Source of the DNA: Haematococcus lacustris
Taxonomy: Eukaryota; Chlorophyta; Chlorophyceae; Chlamydomonadales; Haematococcaceae
Direction of reading: 5' to 3'
DNA: 64,000 bases
NCBI GenBank assembly: GCA_030144725.1
Contig: JASKMD010000031.1
Location: 4,742,197 to 4,806,196 of the forward strand
Part shown: piece by piece, positions 1 to 9,832 of the stretch
How positions within the stretch are numbered: the stretch's first letter is position 1
How the letters are laid out: each line of letters begins with the position of its first letter
Translations under genes and position numbers: made by a program
Notes under the pieces: model-generated
Databases searched by the model: none
Seen by the model: only the letters and a program-made list of their open reading frames with translations
What the model was told of the DNA's origin: nothing

Positions 1-149
1 GAGTGACGGCATGCAGCGCACCTGTTGTGAGCCACCCTGTTCTGTTTCTCCATTGTGGTGGCAGAAGGAGGAGGAGCTGGGCTGTAGCAGGGCACCGGGG
101 ACAGCAATGCGTACAGGGCTGTGTCTGACCGGCTTGGCCCCTGCTGTGG

Positions 150-307
150 CCCTGACCCTGACCCTGACCCTGACCCTGACCCTGACCCTGACCCTGACCC
201 TGACCCTGACCCTGACCCTGACCCTGACCCTGACCCTGACCCTGACCCTGACCCTGACCCTGACCCTGACCCTGACCCTGACCCTGACCCTGACCCTGAC
301 CCTGACC
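150..307. repeat. (CCCTGA)n hexanucleotide microsatellite
   Basis: About 26 uninterrupted copies of CCCTGA. A shorter array of the same unit lies at 48382-48417. The unit is not the TTTTAGGG telomere repeat known from chlamydomonads, so this is read as an interstitial microsatellite. It keeps reading frames open (Leu-Thr or Asp-Pro dipeptides), which is a composition effect and not evidence of coding. Confidence 0.95.
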
Positions 308-1210
308 TAGGCTCCTGGGCTCCTGGGCTCCTGGGCTGGACCCTCCAACTCCTCAATGGTCATCACCCTCACACACCCGGCCACTGCTGCGGCGGCCTCT
401 GCCTCCTCTGTCCCTCACTGCTGCTGAGTGCATGCTGCCATCATCACCACCACATGGCATGCACTGATGTGCGCCACCATGGCTGTATGTGTGTCTTGCC
501 AGATGCTGTACATCCCGCCTGGCTGGTGGCACTACGTCAAGTCCCTCACCACCTCCTTCTCCGTGTCCTTCTGGTGGCAGTAGCTGGGGAGAAGCTGGCG
601 GAAGTAGCTGTGGGAAAGTTGGCGGCAGTAGCTGTGAAGAAGCTGACGGCAGCTGAGCATTACTGTCTCAGGGTATCTAACCAAGGCCCATTGTGCAGAA
701 ACAAAATCCCCAAATCCTAAAGCGGTGTGAAACATCATCAATGATCTCGCCCAGCTCGTCTTGTGAGGTATAGAGAGGAGCAGGGAAGTGCAGCGGGAGC
801 AGGAGCAATTGCGGCTGGGGGTTTGGGCTTAAACGAGGGCCTGGGCTTGAGGAGCGTGCCGCAGGCTTCACGGCGTGTGTTGCAGTCATCATGGTATTGA
901 TGATGATGCGGGAGGTATTATTTCTAATAACACCCATTATTTATTGCCTCCAAACAAAACTAAGAAGTCATCCAGCAGCATGTGCAATGAGTACCACTCC
1001 CAGCCTAAACCAGCATTACCCCTTTCTCCTGTGCTTTCTGAGAGTGTGCTTGAGGACATGCAGCAAGTACGGAGCATGCCAGGCTGCCACACCCACCCCA
1101 GCTGCTTTTTCCTTAAGCCTGGCGGACATCCTGCTACATATCTTGTGTCTTGCTTGCCCCGCCTGCCCGCCCAGCACCACCCACTGCATCCCCACCCCTG
1201 CCTCCCCGTG
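308..1210. other. No recognisable gene
   Basis: Mixed-composition sequence with short open frames in several phases. No domain, splice-bounded exon or clear repeat was recognised. The stretch 1211-1252 recurs inverted at about 52,730-52,770, so at least the right edge is repetitive. Confidence 0.4.
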
Positions 1211-1224
1211 TCAGGGCCTGGTGC

Positions 1225-1500
1225 TCCAAGCTGGCCACGTGCACCAAGGCTTTACACAATGTAAGGCAACAGTGCAACAGACCAACAAAACTCATTCAAC
1301 AAGGAACAACATGTTGGCCTGTGGGTAATTTCACTCCGCTACAATCATATTGAAGCATCCTCGGTCGCACCCTTCATGACTGCAAACCCCACGTCCGGTG
1401 GCACTCGTTCAAGGGGCTAATCCCCCTTGACCACTGGGCTCCTCATCAAAACTAACAGCTTTACGCTTATATGGCTACCAGCCCGTTGCACTAGTTAACA
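1225..1500 (-). mobile_element. Fanzor-type element 3' tail, copy 1 (non-coding part)
   Basis: This stretch shares a collinear block with 37485-37700 and 47125-47320: the CAACAAGGAACAACATGTTG motif, then a CCTCGGTCGCACCC block, then a CCTCATCAAAACTAACAGC-like block. In the other two copies the block lies just downstream (minus strand) of a peptide ending GIDGR-(A/D)-(R/G)-NN, which follows a TnpB-like DRDTN motif at 47.5 kb. Copy 1 keeps only the 3' non-coding part. Orientation is inferred from the other copies. Confidence 0.6.
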
Positions 1501-2070
1501 CTAGTGAACTAGCTACAGCCCTAGAGTGTGCCATGGCTCTAGGGCTCGGGTAGGGATGAACGCTCCACCACGCCCTGCCCTGCGCCGAGTAAGAGACCGA
1601 AGTAAGGCAAAGGCAGCCTTTATATACTGATCGCTGTCACACTATGCGCCGTCCTTTGACAGCCGTTGCATTTGAGGACACGTCCTTAGCTGCTAGTTAG
1701 GTCCTGACAGGAGGACCTGGACTAGAGGCGTGCTGTCCTGAGACCTGCAGCGGAGACAGCTTACAGTGAAGTGCAGCGGAGCGCGTCGGTACAGTGGCGC
1801 GTCGGTTCAGTGGCTTACAATGGCACAAATGGCGTACAGCAGAACTCCCAGCCCCAGCCTCAGCAGCCCTCGCAGCAGCACAGCAAAGACTGAAGGATGC
1901 TTTGAGCCTTTATGCTGACTGACAAGGGCAGGGCTGCCACTCATCCCCAGGCGGTTTGACAGCCTGGACCCAGCAGCCCTAGCCCCATCCGGCCCAGCAC
2001 GGGGACAGGGCAAGGGCAAGGGCAGATGTTGTGCAGGTGCAAGCATGGCAGGCCTCAGGGCGCGCAATCG
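1501..2070. repeat. Dispersed repeat pieces
   Basis: 1742-1850 resembles 10939-11025 and its copy near 25,245 (shared CTGCAGCGGAGAC and GTGCAGCGGAGCGCGTC motifs). 1915-2070 recurs in inverted orientation at about 52310-52460. No coding function was recognised; 1501-1741 shows nothing identifiable. Confidence 0.6.
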
Positions 2071-2209
2071 GCAACAGGGCAACAGACACGGGCAACCAAC
2101 ACAGCATTGCACGTGCCCTGCTCAGCCTGCCTCTCAAATCCATACTCCAAATCCATACTCCATGGCAAAACTATTCAGCGGAGGAGAGCAAAACTATTCA
2201 TATTGATGA

Positions 2210-2565
2210 GTAGTGGCGTTTTCACGCGTTTAAAAACGTTAGCAGCCCTATCCTTAAAACGTTTAGTACGCGGCCCCTCCGCTATTAACAGCCACAAACC
2301 AAACTTGTGGTTGTTAATAGGGGAGGGGACTTGTTTGTGGCTGTTAGTAGCGGAGGGGACTTGTAAACAGGGCAACCACCGTCGCGATCACAGTCTTCGT
2401 CATCGAAGTCAGATGCAGGCGAGATATGCTCGGACATCGAACAAAGACAGCAGGGAATAGATGCGCGGCGGTCAGCATCACACATGTCACACCAGATGTG
2501 AGAGACAGAGCCAGCGCGGCTCCGCCGCGCTGGCTAAAGCTTGAACGCTTTGAAAACGCCACTAC
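2210..2565. mobile_element. MITE-like element with imperfect terminal inverted repeats
   Basis: The left end GTAGTGGCGTTTTCA (2210-2224) is matched by its reverse complement at 2551-2565, and weaker pairing continues inward for about 15 more bases. Inside, 2275-2307 and 2330-2360 form a second hairpin built on a CCCCTCCGCTATTAACAG-like arm, and 2511-2533 is a short GC-rich hairpin. There is no open frame of note. The size and structure suit a non-autonomous DNA element; a target duplication is not clear. Confidence 0.55.
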
Positions 2566-2768
2566 ACTAGATAGCGACAAAACCGCTGCGTACTAAAGGT
2601 TTAAACACGCTCGGCCTCGCACCGGCGCTAAACAGCTCTCGACCTCAGCCAGCGGCCGCGTCGCTACGCTCCGCGGCCGCTGGCTTCGGTCTCGAGCTGT
2701 TTAGCGCCGGTGCTCGGCCTCGCGTGTTTAAACCCTTTAGCACTGGCGGTTTTGTCGTTATCTACTAC
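2566..2768. repeat. Large imperfect palindrome
   Basis: The arms meet near 2665. The outer parts pair through CGACAAAACCGC and GGTTTAAACACG, then CACCGGCGCTAAACAGCT, then CAGCGGCCGCG near the centre. Short inner stretches (CTCGGCCTCG, TCTCGACC) are inverted relative to perfect pairing, which suggests repeated local flip or repair. Together with the preceding MITE-like element this forms a 560-bp tract dominated by fold-back DNA. Confidence 0.75.
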
Positions 2769-3171
2769 TTAAAGCTTAAGCTGGCATGGTCGCAGGCTGC
2801 ATTGTCGTCCAGGGCCCAGGGACGGACAAGGGCGGACGTCCTAGACAATGCTTGCCAGGTTGGAGCCGGCACCGCCTTGCTCAGCAGACTGCTGGGCAGA
2901 CTTGACGACTTCACGACCAGTAGCTGAATGATGCAAAAGAAGCATGCATGGCCCATGCACCTGCGCTGAGCGCCTGGGCGTTGCTAGGGTGCCGCCTGGT
3001 ACTGTGTGCTGCACTGACCCTGACATTGCCAGCCGTAGTGACAGTGACACCAGGCGCCTGAGGTGCGGCTGCAAGGGGGTGAGCAGGAGTGAGAGGCACA
3101 CCTGCTGCACTCTGCTCAGCTGAAGCTGGGTGGGGCGGTGCTGGGCGAGGTGGTGCGGGGTGGGGCAGGGG
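2769..3171. other. No recognisable gene
   Basis: GC-rich sequence without a convincing coding segment. Short frames exist on both strands but none is splice-bounded or motif-bearing. Confidence 0.4.
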
Positions 3172-3657
3172 TCAGGTCAGTGGGCAGCTGTTGTGCCATG
3201 TTGGGTACTGCACCACTAGCTGCAGGTCCACCACCTTGAGCTGCAAGGTGAGGGAACAGGAGGGAGGGGGGGAGGAGGAGGAGGAGGGGGAGGAGGAGGA
3301 GGAGGGGGAGGAGGAGGAGGAGGAGGAGGAGTGCTGTGCCATTGGCGGCAGGTGAGCAGCTCCCTCCTCCCCAGCCTGACCCCTGGCCCCTCCTTGTGTG
3401 CCACCCAGGCCAGCTGTTCCACCATCACTAGCCTCCCCGCCCCCCTTGCCCGTCTGCCGCTCCGCCGTGTGTTGGGCTGCAGCTGCCTCTTGCGCCCTGT
3501 GCCCTTTCTGAAGGCGGCTGCTTGTCTCTGCTGCTGCTGCCGCCCGTATCAGGTCCTTGGCTGCCTGGCACTTGCGCAGAGCCCTGGCCAGGTAGCGGTC
3601 CGCCACGGTGTCCACCTGCTTGGCGCCCTCCAGGGGGTAGTCACCGTCAAAGTCAAC
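3172..3657 (-). CDS. Exon-like segment of an unrecognised gene
   Basis: On the minus strand a CCCCAG acceptor precedes base 3657 and opens a phase-0 frame that begins VDFDGDYPLEGAKQ. It continues through an Arg/Ala-rich, probably helical region (DRYLARALRKCQAAKDLIRA) and then a Ser/Pro/Gly-rich stretch over a GGA microsatellite (3257-3331). The first 60 or so residues look like real protein; the low-complexity end may be intronic. It is in phase with the exon-like segment at 4349-4498. No family was recognised. The boundaries, especially the 3' one, are uncertain. Confidence 0.3.
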   Translation of the reverse strand, partial: VDFDGDYPLEGAKQVDTVADRYLARALRKCQAAKDLIRAAAAAETSSRLQKGHRAQEAAAAQHTAERQTGKGGGEASDGGTAGLGGTQGGARGQAGEEGAAHLPPMAQHSSSSSSSSPSSSSSPSSSSSPPPSCSLTLQLKVVDLQLVVQYPTWHNSCPLT

Positions 3658-3715
3658 CTGGGGCAGCAGCCAGGGCAGGGATATGGGCAGGGCAGGCCAG
3701 GGCTCTCGGCTGGTC

Positions 3716-3832
3716 AGGTCAGGTCAGGTCAGGTCAGGTCTGTGGGCAGGGCAGGGCAGGGCAGGGCAGGGCAGGGCAGGGCAGGGCAGGGCAGGGCAGG
3801 GCAGGGCAGGGCAGGGCAGGGCAGGGCAGGGC
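3716..3832. repeat. (GGTCA)n and (GGGCA)n pentanucleotide arrays
   Basis: About five copies of GGTCA (3716-3740) are followed by about 17 copies of GGGCA (3747-3832). This is a simple repeat in a probable intron of the neighbouring minus-strand gene. Nothing else is seen between 3833 and 4348. Confidence 0.9.
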
Positions 3833-4348
3833 GAGGCTGTGGGCAGGTCAAGGGACTTTAACAGCATTTAACAGCGTGGGGATCTGGAAGGTAGAAGGGA
3901 GAAGAGGGAGACCCTGCTGAGCCAGCACTGTCCCAGTCGTCTTAGGTGAGACCAGGTTACCACCAACAGGGCCCTTCCTGCCCGACAGCCACGCCGGGAG
4001 AGTGAGGGAGGGTCTGCCAGGATATAGGGCACGGCTCTATTGCTCTAAGGCTATTAGGCTCAGTAGCAGGCAACACCTGCTGGCTCAGTCGCAGTGGCAG
4101 GCTCAGCTGCGGGCACAAAGGTAGGGAGCCTGCTAGCTGGCCTAGTGGCCCAGACCTCAATGGACGGTGTGAGGAGGCGGGGTGAGGCAGGCAGGTCCTC
4201 AGGGGAGCCCTCCAACAGGCCACGCCCCACACACAGCGCAGAGCCCAGAGGGCCCTTACACGGTCACGGGTGTGAGATTACACACAAATAAGAGTATCAA
4301 ATGCAGAGATGGGTGTGAGAGGGGGAGGGGGCAGGCAGCTGGGCTTAC

Positions 4349-4498
4349 CTTGTGCACCAGCAGGTCCAGCACCTGGGCATCCCACTTGAGGCTGATGCCC
4401 TTGCTGGCCTGCAGCTGGGCGGACCGGAAATGTAGGGCCCGACTCATCAGCTCCTCCACCTGCTCCCCACCAGCGTGAGCACCAACACCAAGTTGAAG
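4349..4498 (-). CDS. Exon of an unrecognised gene, faintly ClpB-like
   Basis: This is a 150-base phase-0 minus-strand segment bounded by a TTTTCAG acceptor (above 4498) and a GTAAGC donor (below 4349). It encodes 50 residues, with SRALHFRSAQLQASKG followed by ISLKWDAQVLDLLVHK. The pattern of hydrophobic residues around SLKWDAQVLDLLV faintly resembles the small C-terminal subdomain of ClpB/Skd3-type AAA+ proteins, but the expected GARSIKHEV-like continuation was not found downstream. The assignment is speculative. The clean splice signals and open phase are what support coding. Confidence 0.35.
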
Positions 4499-5030
4499 CT
4501 GAAAAGTTGGAAAGGGAGTCGGTGGCCATACCAATGGCAGCAGCAGGTGGTCAGCAGCACAGGAGGGGACGGCAGAGGTGGAGCCTGGGTGTCTTGACCA
4601 TGTCAGGGGGCATCATGTGGCACAGAGCAGGCTTATAAGACACAGTGCAGTGCCGCCAGCCTGTTGGCAGGGCGCAGGCATGGGCATGACGCAGGCCCAC
4701 ATCAGAGGCCCAAAGGAGTTCACGCGTGTGAGTTAACAAGTGTGACGTCCAAAGTGTGAATTTACAAGGAGTTCATGAGCGTGAGTTCACACACAAGACA
4801 GAGCACATCTCAAACACAGAGCAGGCGCATAAGATGGTTGGCAGCTTCGGCAGGCAGGCAGGACAGGCCAGGCCAGGCCAGGCAGGCAGGCAGGACAGGA
4901 CAGGACAGGACAGGCAGGCAGGACAGGCCAGGCAGGCTGGGAGTGCTATGGCCAGCACTCTACTCTGAATGTAAGGGGGGGGGGGGGTCCAAGCAAGCAG
5001 GCAGAACCGGCAGATGAAGGGTTCCATTCT
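4499..5030. other. Gene-less stretch with simple repeats up to the gap
   Basis: 4855-4940 consists of CAGGC/CAGGA pentamers. A run of 11 G lies just before the assembly gap at about 4977-4987. No coding segment was recognised. Confidence 0.5.
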
Positions 5031-5530
5031 NNNNNNNNNNNNNNNNNNNNNNNNNNNNNNNNNNNNNNNNNNNNNNNNNNNNNNNNNNNNNNNNNNNNNN
5101 NNNNNNNNNNNNNNNNNNNNNNNNNNNNNNNNNNNNNNNNNNNNNNNNNNNNNNNNNNNNNNNNNNNNNNNNNNNNNNNNNNNNNNNNNNNNNNNNNNNN
5201 NNNNNNNNNNNNNNNNNNNNNNNNNNNNNNNNNNNNNNNNNNNNNNNNNNNNNNNNNNNNNNNNNNNNNNNNNNNNNNNNNNNNNNNNNNNNNNNNNNNN
5301 NNNNNNNNNNNNNNNNNNNNNNNNNNNNNNNNNNNNNNNNNNNNNNNNNNNNNNNNNNNNNNNNNNNNNNNNNNNNNNNNNNNNNNNNNNNNNNNNNNNN
5401 NNNNNNNNNNNNNNNNNNNNNNNNNNNNNNNNNNNNNNNNNNNNNNNNNNNNNNNNNNNNNNNNNNNNNNNNNNNNNNNNNNNNNNNNNNNNNNNNNNNN
5501 NNNNNNNNNNNNNNNNNNNNNNNNNNNNNN
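5031..5530. other. Assembly gap (500 N)
   Basis: Exactly 500 Ns, the usual placeholder for a gap of unknown size. It truncates the downstream (3') end of the minus-strand histidine-rich polyprotein-like gene. Confidence 1.
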
Positions 5531-5570
5531 ATCAACCACGCCTTCCTGTCGCCTGCGTCGTGAAGTCTAT

Positions 5571-5632
5571 ATTGCCAGGCTTTCCAAAAAGTGTGAAGGT
5601 CATTGCCAGGCTTTCCAAAAAGTGTGAAGGTC
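5571..5632. repeat. 31-bp tandem duplication that shifts the reading frame
   Basis: The unit starting ATTGCCAGGCTTTCC occurs twice in immediate succession (5571-5601, 5602-5632). Thirty-one bases is not a multiple of three. The minus-strand frame that follows the 2A-like motif therefore stops inside the second unit, whereas with a single unit the frame would run on into the gap. This looks like a recent inactivating duplication or an assembly or sequencing artefact next to the gap. Confidence 0.85.
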
Positions 5633-8600
5633 ATTAGGTTTCACCCAATGCTTGCCAGCTGCATTGTTAAGGGAGTGGGCTTGACAGTTGCGATCTATTT
5701 GTACTTTGAAATAAAGGGGGTTGGGGTTGGCTCCTGAGTGATGCTCCTCACAGTGGGCAGGGCCGGGGTTAGCTTCAACATCCCCAGCGGCTAGCAATAG
5801 CCAGGCCAAGTAGACAGCCCGGGCGGCAGAGAAGGGGCCCATGGTGCATGGGGTATTGTCTCTTCCATTCCTGTTGGCTGCTATCTGGTAGGTGCAATAG
5901 ACATGCAGCGTGCTATTAAACTGGCTGACTGTGTAAGGATGGCTGCTGTTGGCCCCATGCGTAGAGAGGTGAAACCTGTCGGCCAGCTTACAGAGGGCAC
6001 AAGAGGAAGCTTGGGTGCCGTCTATCCCTGCCATGAGATTGTAACAAGTGGTCCTAATCGTCGCTCTGATACGGGCGATTAGTTTCTTGTGTTTCCTAAA
6101 GCAACGTTTGGAATCCTTGATTGTGGGCTGCAAGGGGTGGCTTATGCGTTGGTAGAGTGTGTTCAACAGGTGCGTGCATGTAACAAAGAGCATGAGCATG
6201 TTCATTAGCCTGTTATGTTGGTTAATGGTTGTCCCAATGTGTGTAAGTTGTGGTTGCTGGTGAACAGAGGGTTGTGGTTCTTGGTGATGTGGGTTGTGGT
6301 TGTGGTGATGTGGGTTGTGGTTGTTGGTGATGTGGGTTGTGGTTGTTGGTGAACAAAGGGTATTGGGTATGACAGTCAGAGCTGGCAGGTGGTGGTAAGG
6401 CTTTGCCGGTGGTGGTGGTAAGGCTTTGCATGTGGTGGTGGTAAGGCTTTGCAAGTGGTTGTAAGGCTTTTGCGCATCAGCATGTGTAGCTAGCATGGCT
6501 GTGTCATAAGGCTGTTCATGCCAGGTAGCAGCAGCTAAGGCTGGCAGGTGGTGGTGCAGCTGAGTAGCATGTCTCTGTGCGGCCTGCGCATCAGCATCCG
6601 CAGTTTGCATAGTTGTGTGAGATGTCAGTTTATGCCGGTGTGCAGCAATCATGGCTGGCAGGTGGTGGCAGTGCTGAGGTGCATGTCTATTGGGTGCCTG
6701 CGCATCAGCATGTGTAGCTAGCTTGGCTGTGTCATAAGGCTGGTCGTGCCAGGCTGCCGCAGCTAAGGCTGGCAGGTGGTGGTGCAGCTGAGTAGCATGT
6801 CTCTGTGCGGCCTGCGCATCAGCATCCACAGTTTGCGTAGTTGTGTCAGATGTCAGGTTATGCCGGTGTGCAACAATCATGGCTGGCAGGTGGTGGCAGT
6901 GCTGAGGTGCATGTCTATTGGCTGCCTGCGCATCAGCATGTGTAGCTAGCTTGGCTGTGTCATAAGGCTGGTCGTGCCAGGCTGCCGCAGCTAAGGCTGG
7001 CAGGTGGTGGTGCAGCTGAGTAGCATGTCTCTGTGCGGCCTGCGCATCAGCATCCACAGTTTGCATAGTTGTGTCAGATGTCAGGTTATGCCGGTGTGCA
7101 ACAATCATGGCTGGCAGGTGGTGGCAGTGCTGAGGTGCATGTCTATTGGCTGCCTGCGCATCAGCATGTGTAGCTAGCTTGGCTGTGTCATAAGGCTGGT
7201 CGTGCCAGGCTGCCGCAGCTAAGGCTGGCAGGTGGTGGTGCAGCTGAGTAGCATGTCTCTGTGCGGCCTGCGCATCAGCATCCGCAGTTTGCATAGTTGT
7301 GTGAGATGTCAGTTTATGCCGGTGTGCAGCAATCATGGCTGGCAGGTGGTGGCAGTGCTGAGGTGCATGTCTATTGGGTGCCTGCGCATCAGCATGTGTA
7401 GCTAGCTTGGCTGTGTCATAAGGCTGGTCGTGCCAGGCTGCCGCAGCTAAGGCTGGCAGGTGGTGGTGCAGCTGAGTAGCATGTCTCTGTGCGGCCTGCG
7501 CATCAGCATCCACAGTTTGCATAGTTGTGTCAGATGTCAGGTTATGCCGGTGTGCAACAATCATGGCTGGCAGGTGGTGGCAGTGCTGAGGTGCATGTCT
7601 ATTGGCTGCCTGCGCATCAGCATGTGTAGCTAGCTTGGCTGTGTCATAAGGCTGGTCGTGCCAGGCTGCCGCAGCTAAGGCTGGCAGGTGGTGGTGCAGC
7701 TGAGTAGCATGTCTCTGTGCGGCCTGCGCATCAGCATCCGCAGTTTACATAGTTGTGTGAGATGTCAGTTTATGCCGGTGTGCAGCAATCATGGCTGGCA
7801 GGTGGTGGCAGTGCTGAGGTGCATGTCTATTGGGTGCCTGCGCATCAGCATGTGTAGCTAGCTTGGCTGTGTCATAAGGCTGGTCGTGCCAGGCTGCCGC
7901 AGCTAAGGCTGGCAGGTGGTGGTGCAGCTGAGTAGCATGTCTCTGTGCGGCCTGCGCATCAGCATCCGCAGTTTGCATAGTTGTGTGAGATGTCAGTTTA
8001 TGCCGGTGTGCAGCAATCATGGCTGGCAGGTGGTGGCAGTGCTGAGGTGCATGTCTATTGGCTGCCTGCGCATCAGCATGTGTAGCTAGCTTGGCTGTGT
8101 CATAAGGCTGGTCGTGCCAGGCTGCCGCAGCTAAGGCTGGCAGGTGGTGGTGCAGCTGAGTAGCATGTCTCTGTGCGGCCTGCGCATCAGCATCCGCAGT
8201 TTGCATAGTTGTGTGAGATGTCAGTTTATGCCGGTGTGCAGCAATCATGGCTGGCAGGTGGTGGCAGTGCTGAGGTGCATGTCTATTGGGTGCCTGCGCA
8301 TCAGCATGTGTAGCTAGCTTGGCTGTGTCATAAGGCTGGTCGTGCCAGGCTGCCGCAGCTAAGGCTGGCAGGTGGTGGTGCAGCTGAGTAGCATGTCTCT
8401 GTGCGGCCTGCGCATCAGCATCCACAGTTTGCATAGTTGTGTCAGATGTCAGGTTATGCCGGTGTGCAACAATCATGGCTGGCAGGTGGTGGCAGTGCTG
8501 AGGTGCATGTCTATTGGCTGCCTGCGCATCAGCATGTGTAGCTAGCTTGGCTGTGTCATAAGGCTGGTCGTGCCAGGCTGCCGCAGCTAAGGCTGGCAGG

Positions 8601-9832
8601 TGGTGGTGCAGCTGAGTAGCATGTCTCTGTGCGGCCTGCGCATCAGCATCCGCAGTTTGCATAGTTGTGTGAGATGTCAGTTTATGCCGGTGTGCAGCAA
8701 TCATGGCTGGCAGGTGGTGGCAGTGCTGAGGTGCATGTCTATTGGCTGCCTGCGCATCAGCATGTGTAGCTAGCTTGGCTGTGTCATAAGGCTGGTCGTG
8801 CCAGGCTGCCGCAGCTAAGGCTGGCAGGTGGTGGTGCAGCTGAGTAGCATGTCTCTGTGCGGCCTGCGCATCAGCATCCGCAGCTTGCATAGTTGTGTCA
8901 GATGTCTTGTTATGCCGGTGTGCAGCATTCATGGCTGGCAGGTGGTGGCAATGCTGAGGTGCATGCCTACTGGCTGCCTGCGCATCAGCATGTGCGGTAT
9001 GCGATTTTGTGTTTAGTGTCTGGTTATGCCGGTGTGCATCAGACATGGCTGGTAGGTGGTGGCAATGCTGGACGGCGTGCTTCATGTCAGCCTGCGCATC
9101 CGTGTCAAGCGACTGGTCAAGCCCGGTGGGTATTGTGTGCATGGAGCATTCGCTACTTCTACCGTGGCACATCATAGCATGTGTAGCAGCCTTCCAGGTT
9201 TGGGATCTTGGCTGGACCTGCAGGAGGGTGTCAGGTGGTTCTCCACAATGGGCTATAGCCTGTTTTGCAGAGTGCCTGCTGCAGCGCGTTATCATGTCAG
9301 CAACGGCGTCGCAGGTTTGGGTTCTTGGTAAAACTTGCACGGGGGTGTCAGATTGCTCACCATTGTTGGCTTGGCTAGTCCTTCTGTTGCCTGTAGATTG
9401 ATCTTTGACAAGGGCTGGTCTCGGCTGCCGTTTGCTACTTGGGCTGTCGATTGCGACCGAACTGACTGTCTGGATGTCGGCACCACTCCACCTGTTCATC
9501 TCTTCTGTCGTTAGCGTCCGAGAGAGTTTTCGCACCGTCTGTTCCACGTCGTTGCACCTGTTGCAGACATCGCATCTGTGAAGCATTTGGAACCCATCTC
9601 CTTCCCGTTTTGTGGCCAGTGAGTCAAAGGTGAACATACTCCAGGACCCACTGGTTGGACCCGCCGCGTTTGTATACTCAGACGATTGCAGCCGAAGGCC
9701 CGCAATCCCGTTAGCATAGCCGCATTGGACCAGTGGGGGAGCAGAGGTCCCCATCAGAAAATAGCACAGGCACAGGCAGGCAAACAGGCGCGCCATTGTC
9801 TTCGGCGTCCAGGTCCAAGGTCCAGGGTCCAC
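5600..9832 (-). CDS. Histidine-rich repeat polyprotein-like gene, copy 1 (internal TAA, 2A-like motif)
   Basis: The frame is open on the minus strand from 9832 to 5600 except for one TAA at 7745-7747, which replaces the CAA of the repeat consensus. The start may be 9832 or, more likely, the Met at 9796, which begins a signal-like hydrophobic segment (MARLFACLCLCYFLMGTSAP). A Cys-rich, Ser/Thr-rich head (CDVCNRC) follows. About eleven 76-residue repeats come next, each made of two 38-residue halves with the pattern ADAQAA-RHA-Q..HHLPA. A short Asn/His/Pro region and a C-terminal Cys-containing domain end with a hydrophobic stretch and GDVEANPGP. The frame then ends in a 31-bp duplication near the gap. 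The function is unknown; 2A motifs of this kind are known from non-LTR retrotransposons and viruses, so a mobile-element origin is possible. The internal stop suggests a pseudogene unless it is read through. Confidence 0.6.
5759..5785 (-). other. 2A-like (StopGo) ribosome-skipping motif GDVEANPGP
   Basis: The codons read GGG GAT GTT GAA GCT AAC CCC GGC CCT on the minus strand, an exact match to the D-V/I-E-x-N-P-G-P consensus. They are preceded by a hydrophobic run (AVYLAWLLLAAG), as is usual for 2A sequences. In known cases the ribosome fails to join Gly and Pro and resumes, giving two proteins from one frame. Here product 1 would be the histidine-rich protein and product 2 would start P-AHCEEHHSG. 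Confidence 0.8.
6230..6470 (-). repeat. Short Asn/His/Pro-coding tandem repeats inside the polyprotein-like gene
   Basis: Units of TTGGTGATGTGGGTTGTGG (about 18-21 bases) and GGTGGTGGTAAGGCTTTGC are repeated several times and stay in frame. They separate the 76-residue repeat domain from the C-terminal domain. Confidence 0.7.
6480..8940 (-). repeat. 228-bp tandem array coding 76-residue His-rich repeats (copy 1)
   Basis: AATCATGGCTGGCAGGTGG recurs every 228 bases (near 6649, 6877, 7105, and so on up to 8701, with a variant at 8929). Each unit is in frame. Units fall into alternating subtypes (AHRHNLTSDT versus AHRHKLTSHT; ANRHAPQ versus PNRHAPQ), so amplification involved more than one unit at a time. 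The second gene copy has two units fewer between the gene start and the stop. Confidence 0.95.

Noticed and set aside
150..307. Possible telomere repeat
   Set aside because: The unit is CCCTGA, not the TTTTAGGG type known in chlamydomonads, and it is internal with sequence on both sides.
7745..7747. TAA read as glutamine (alternative nuclear code)
   Set aside because: The LINE ORF1 and other frames end at TAA normally, and nothing else needs reassignment; a simple CAA-to-TAA mutation explains it.
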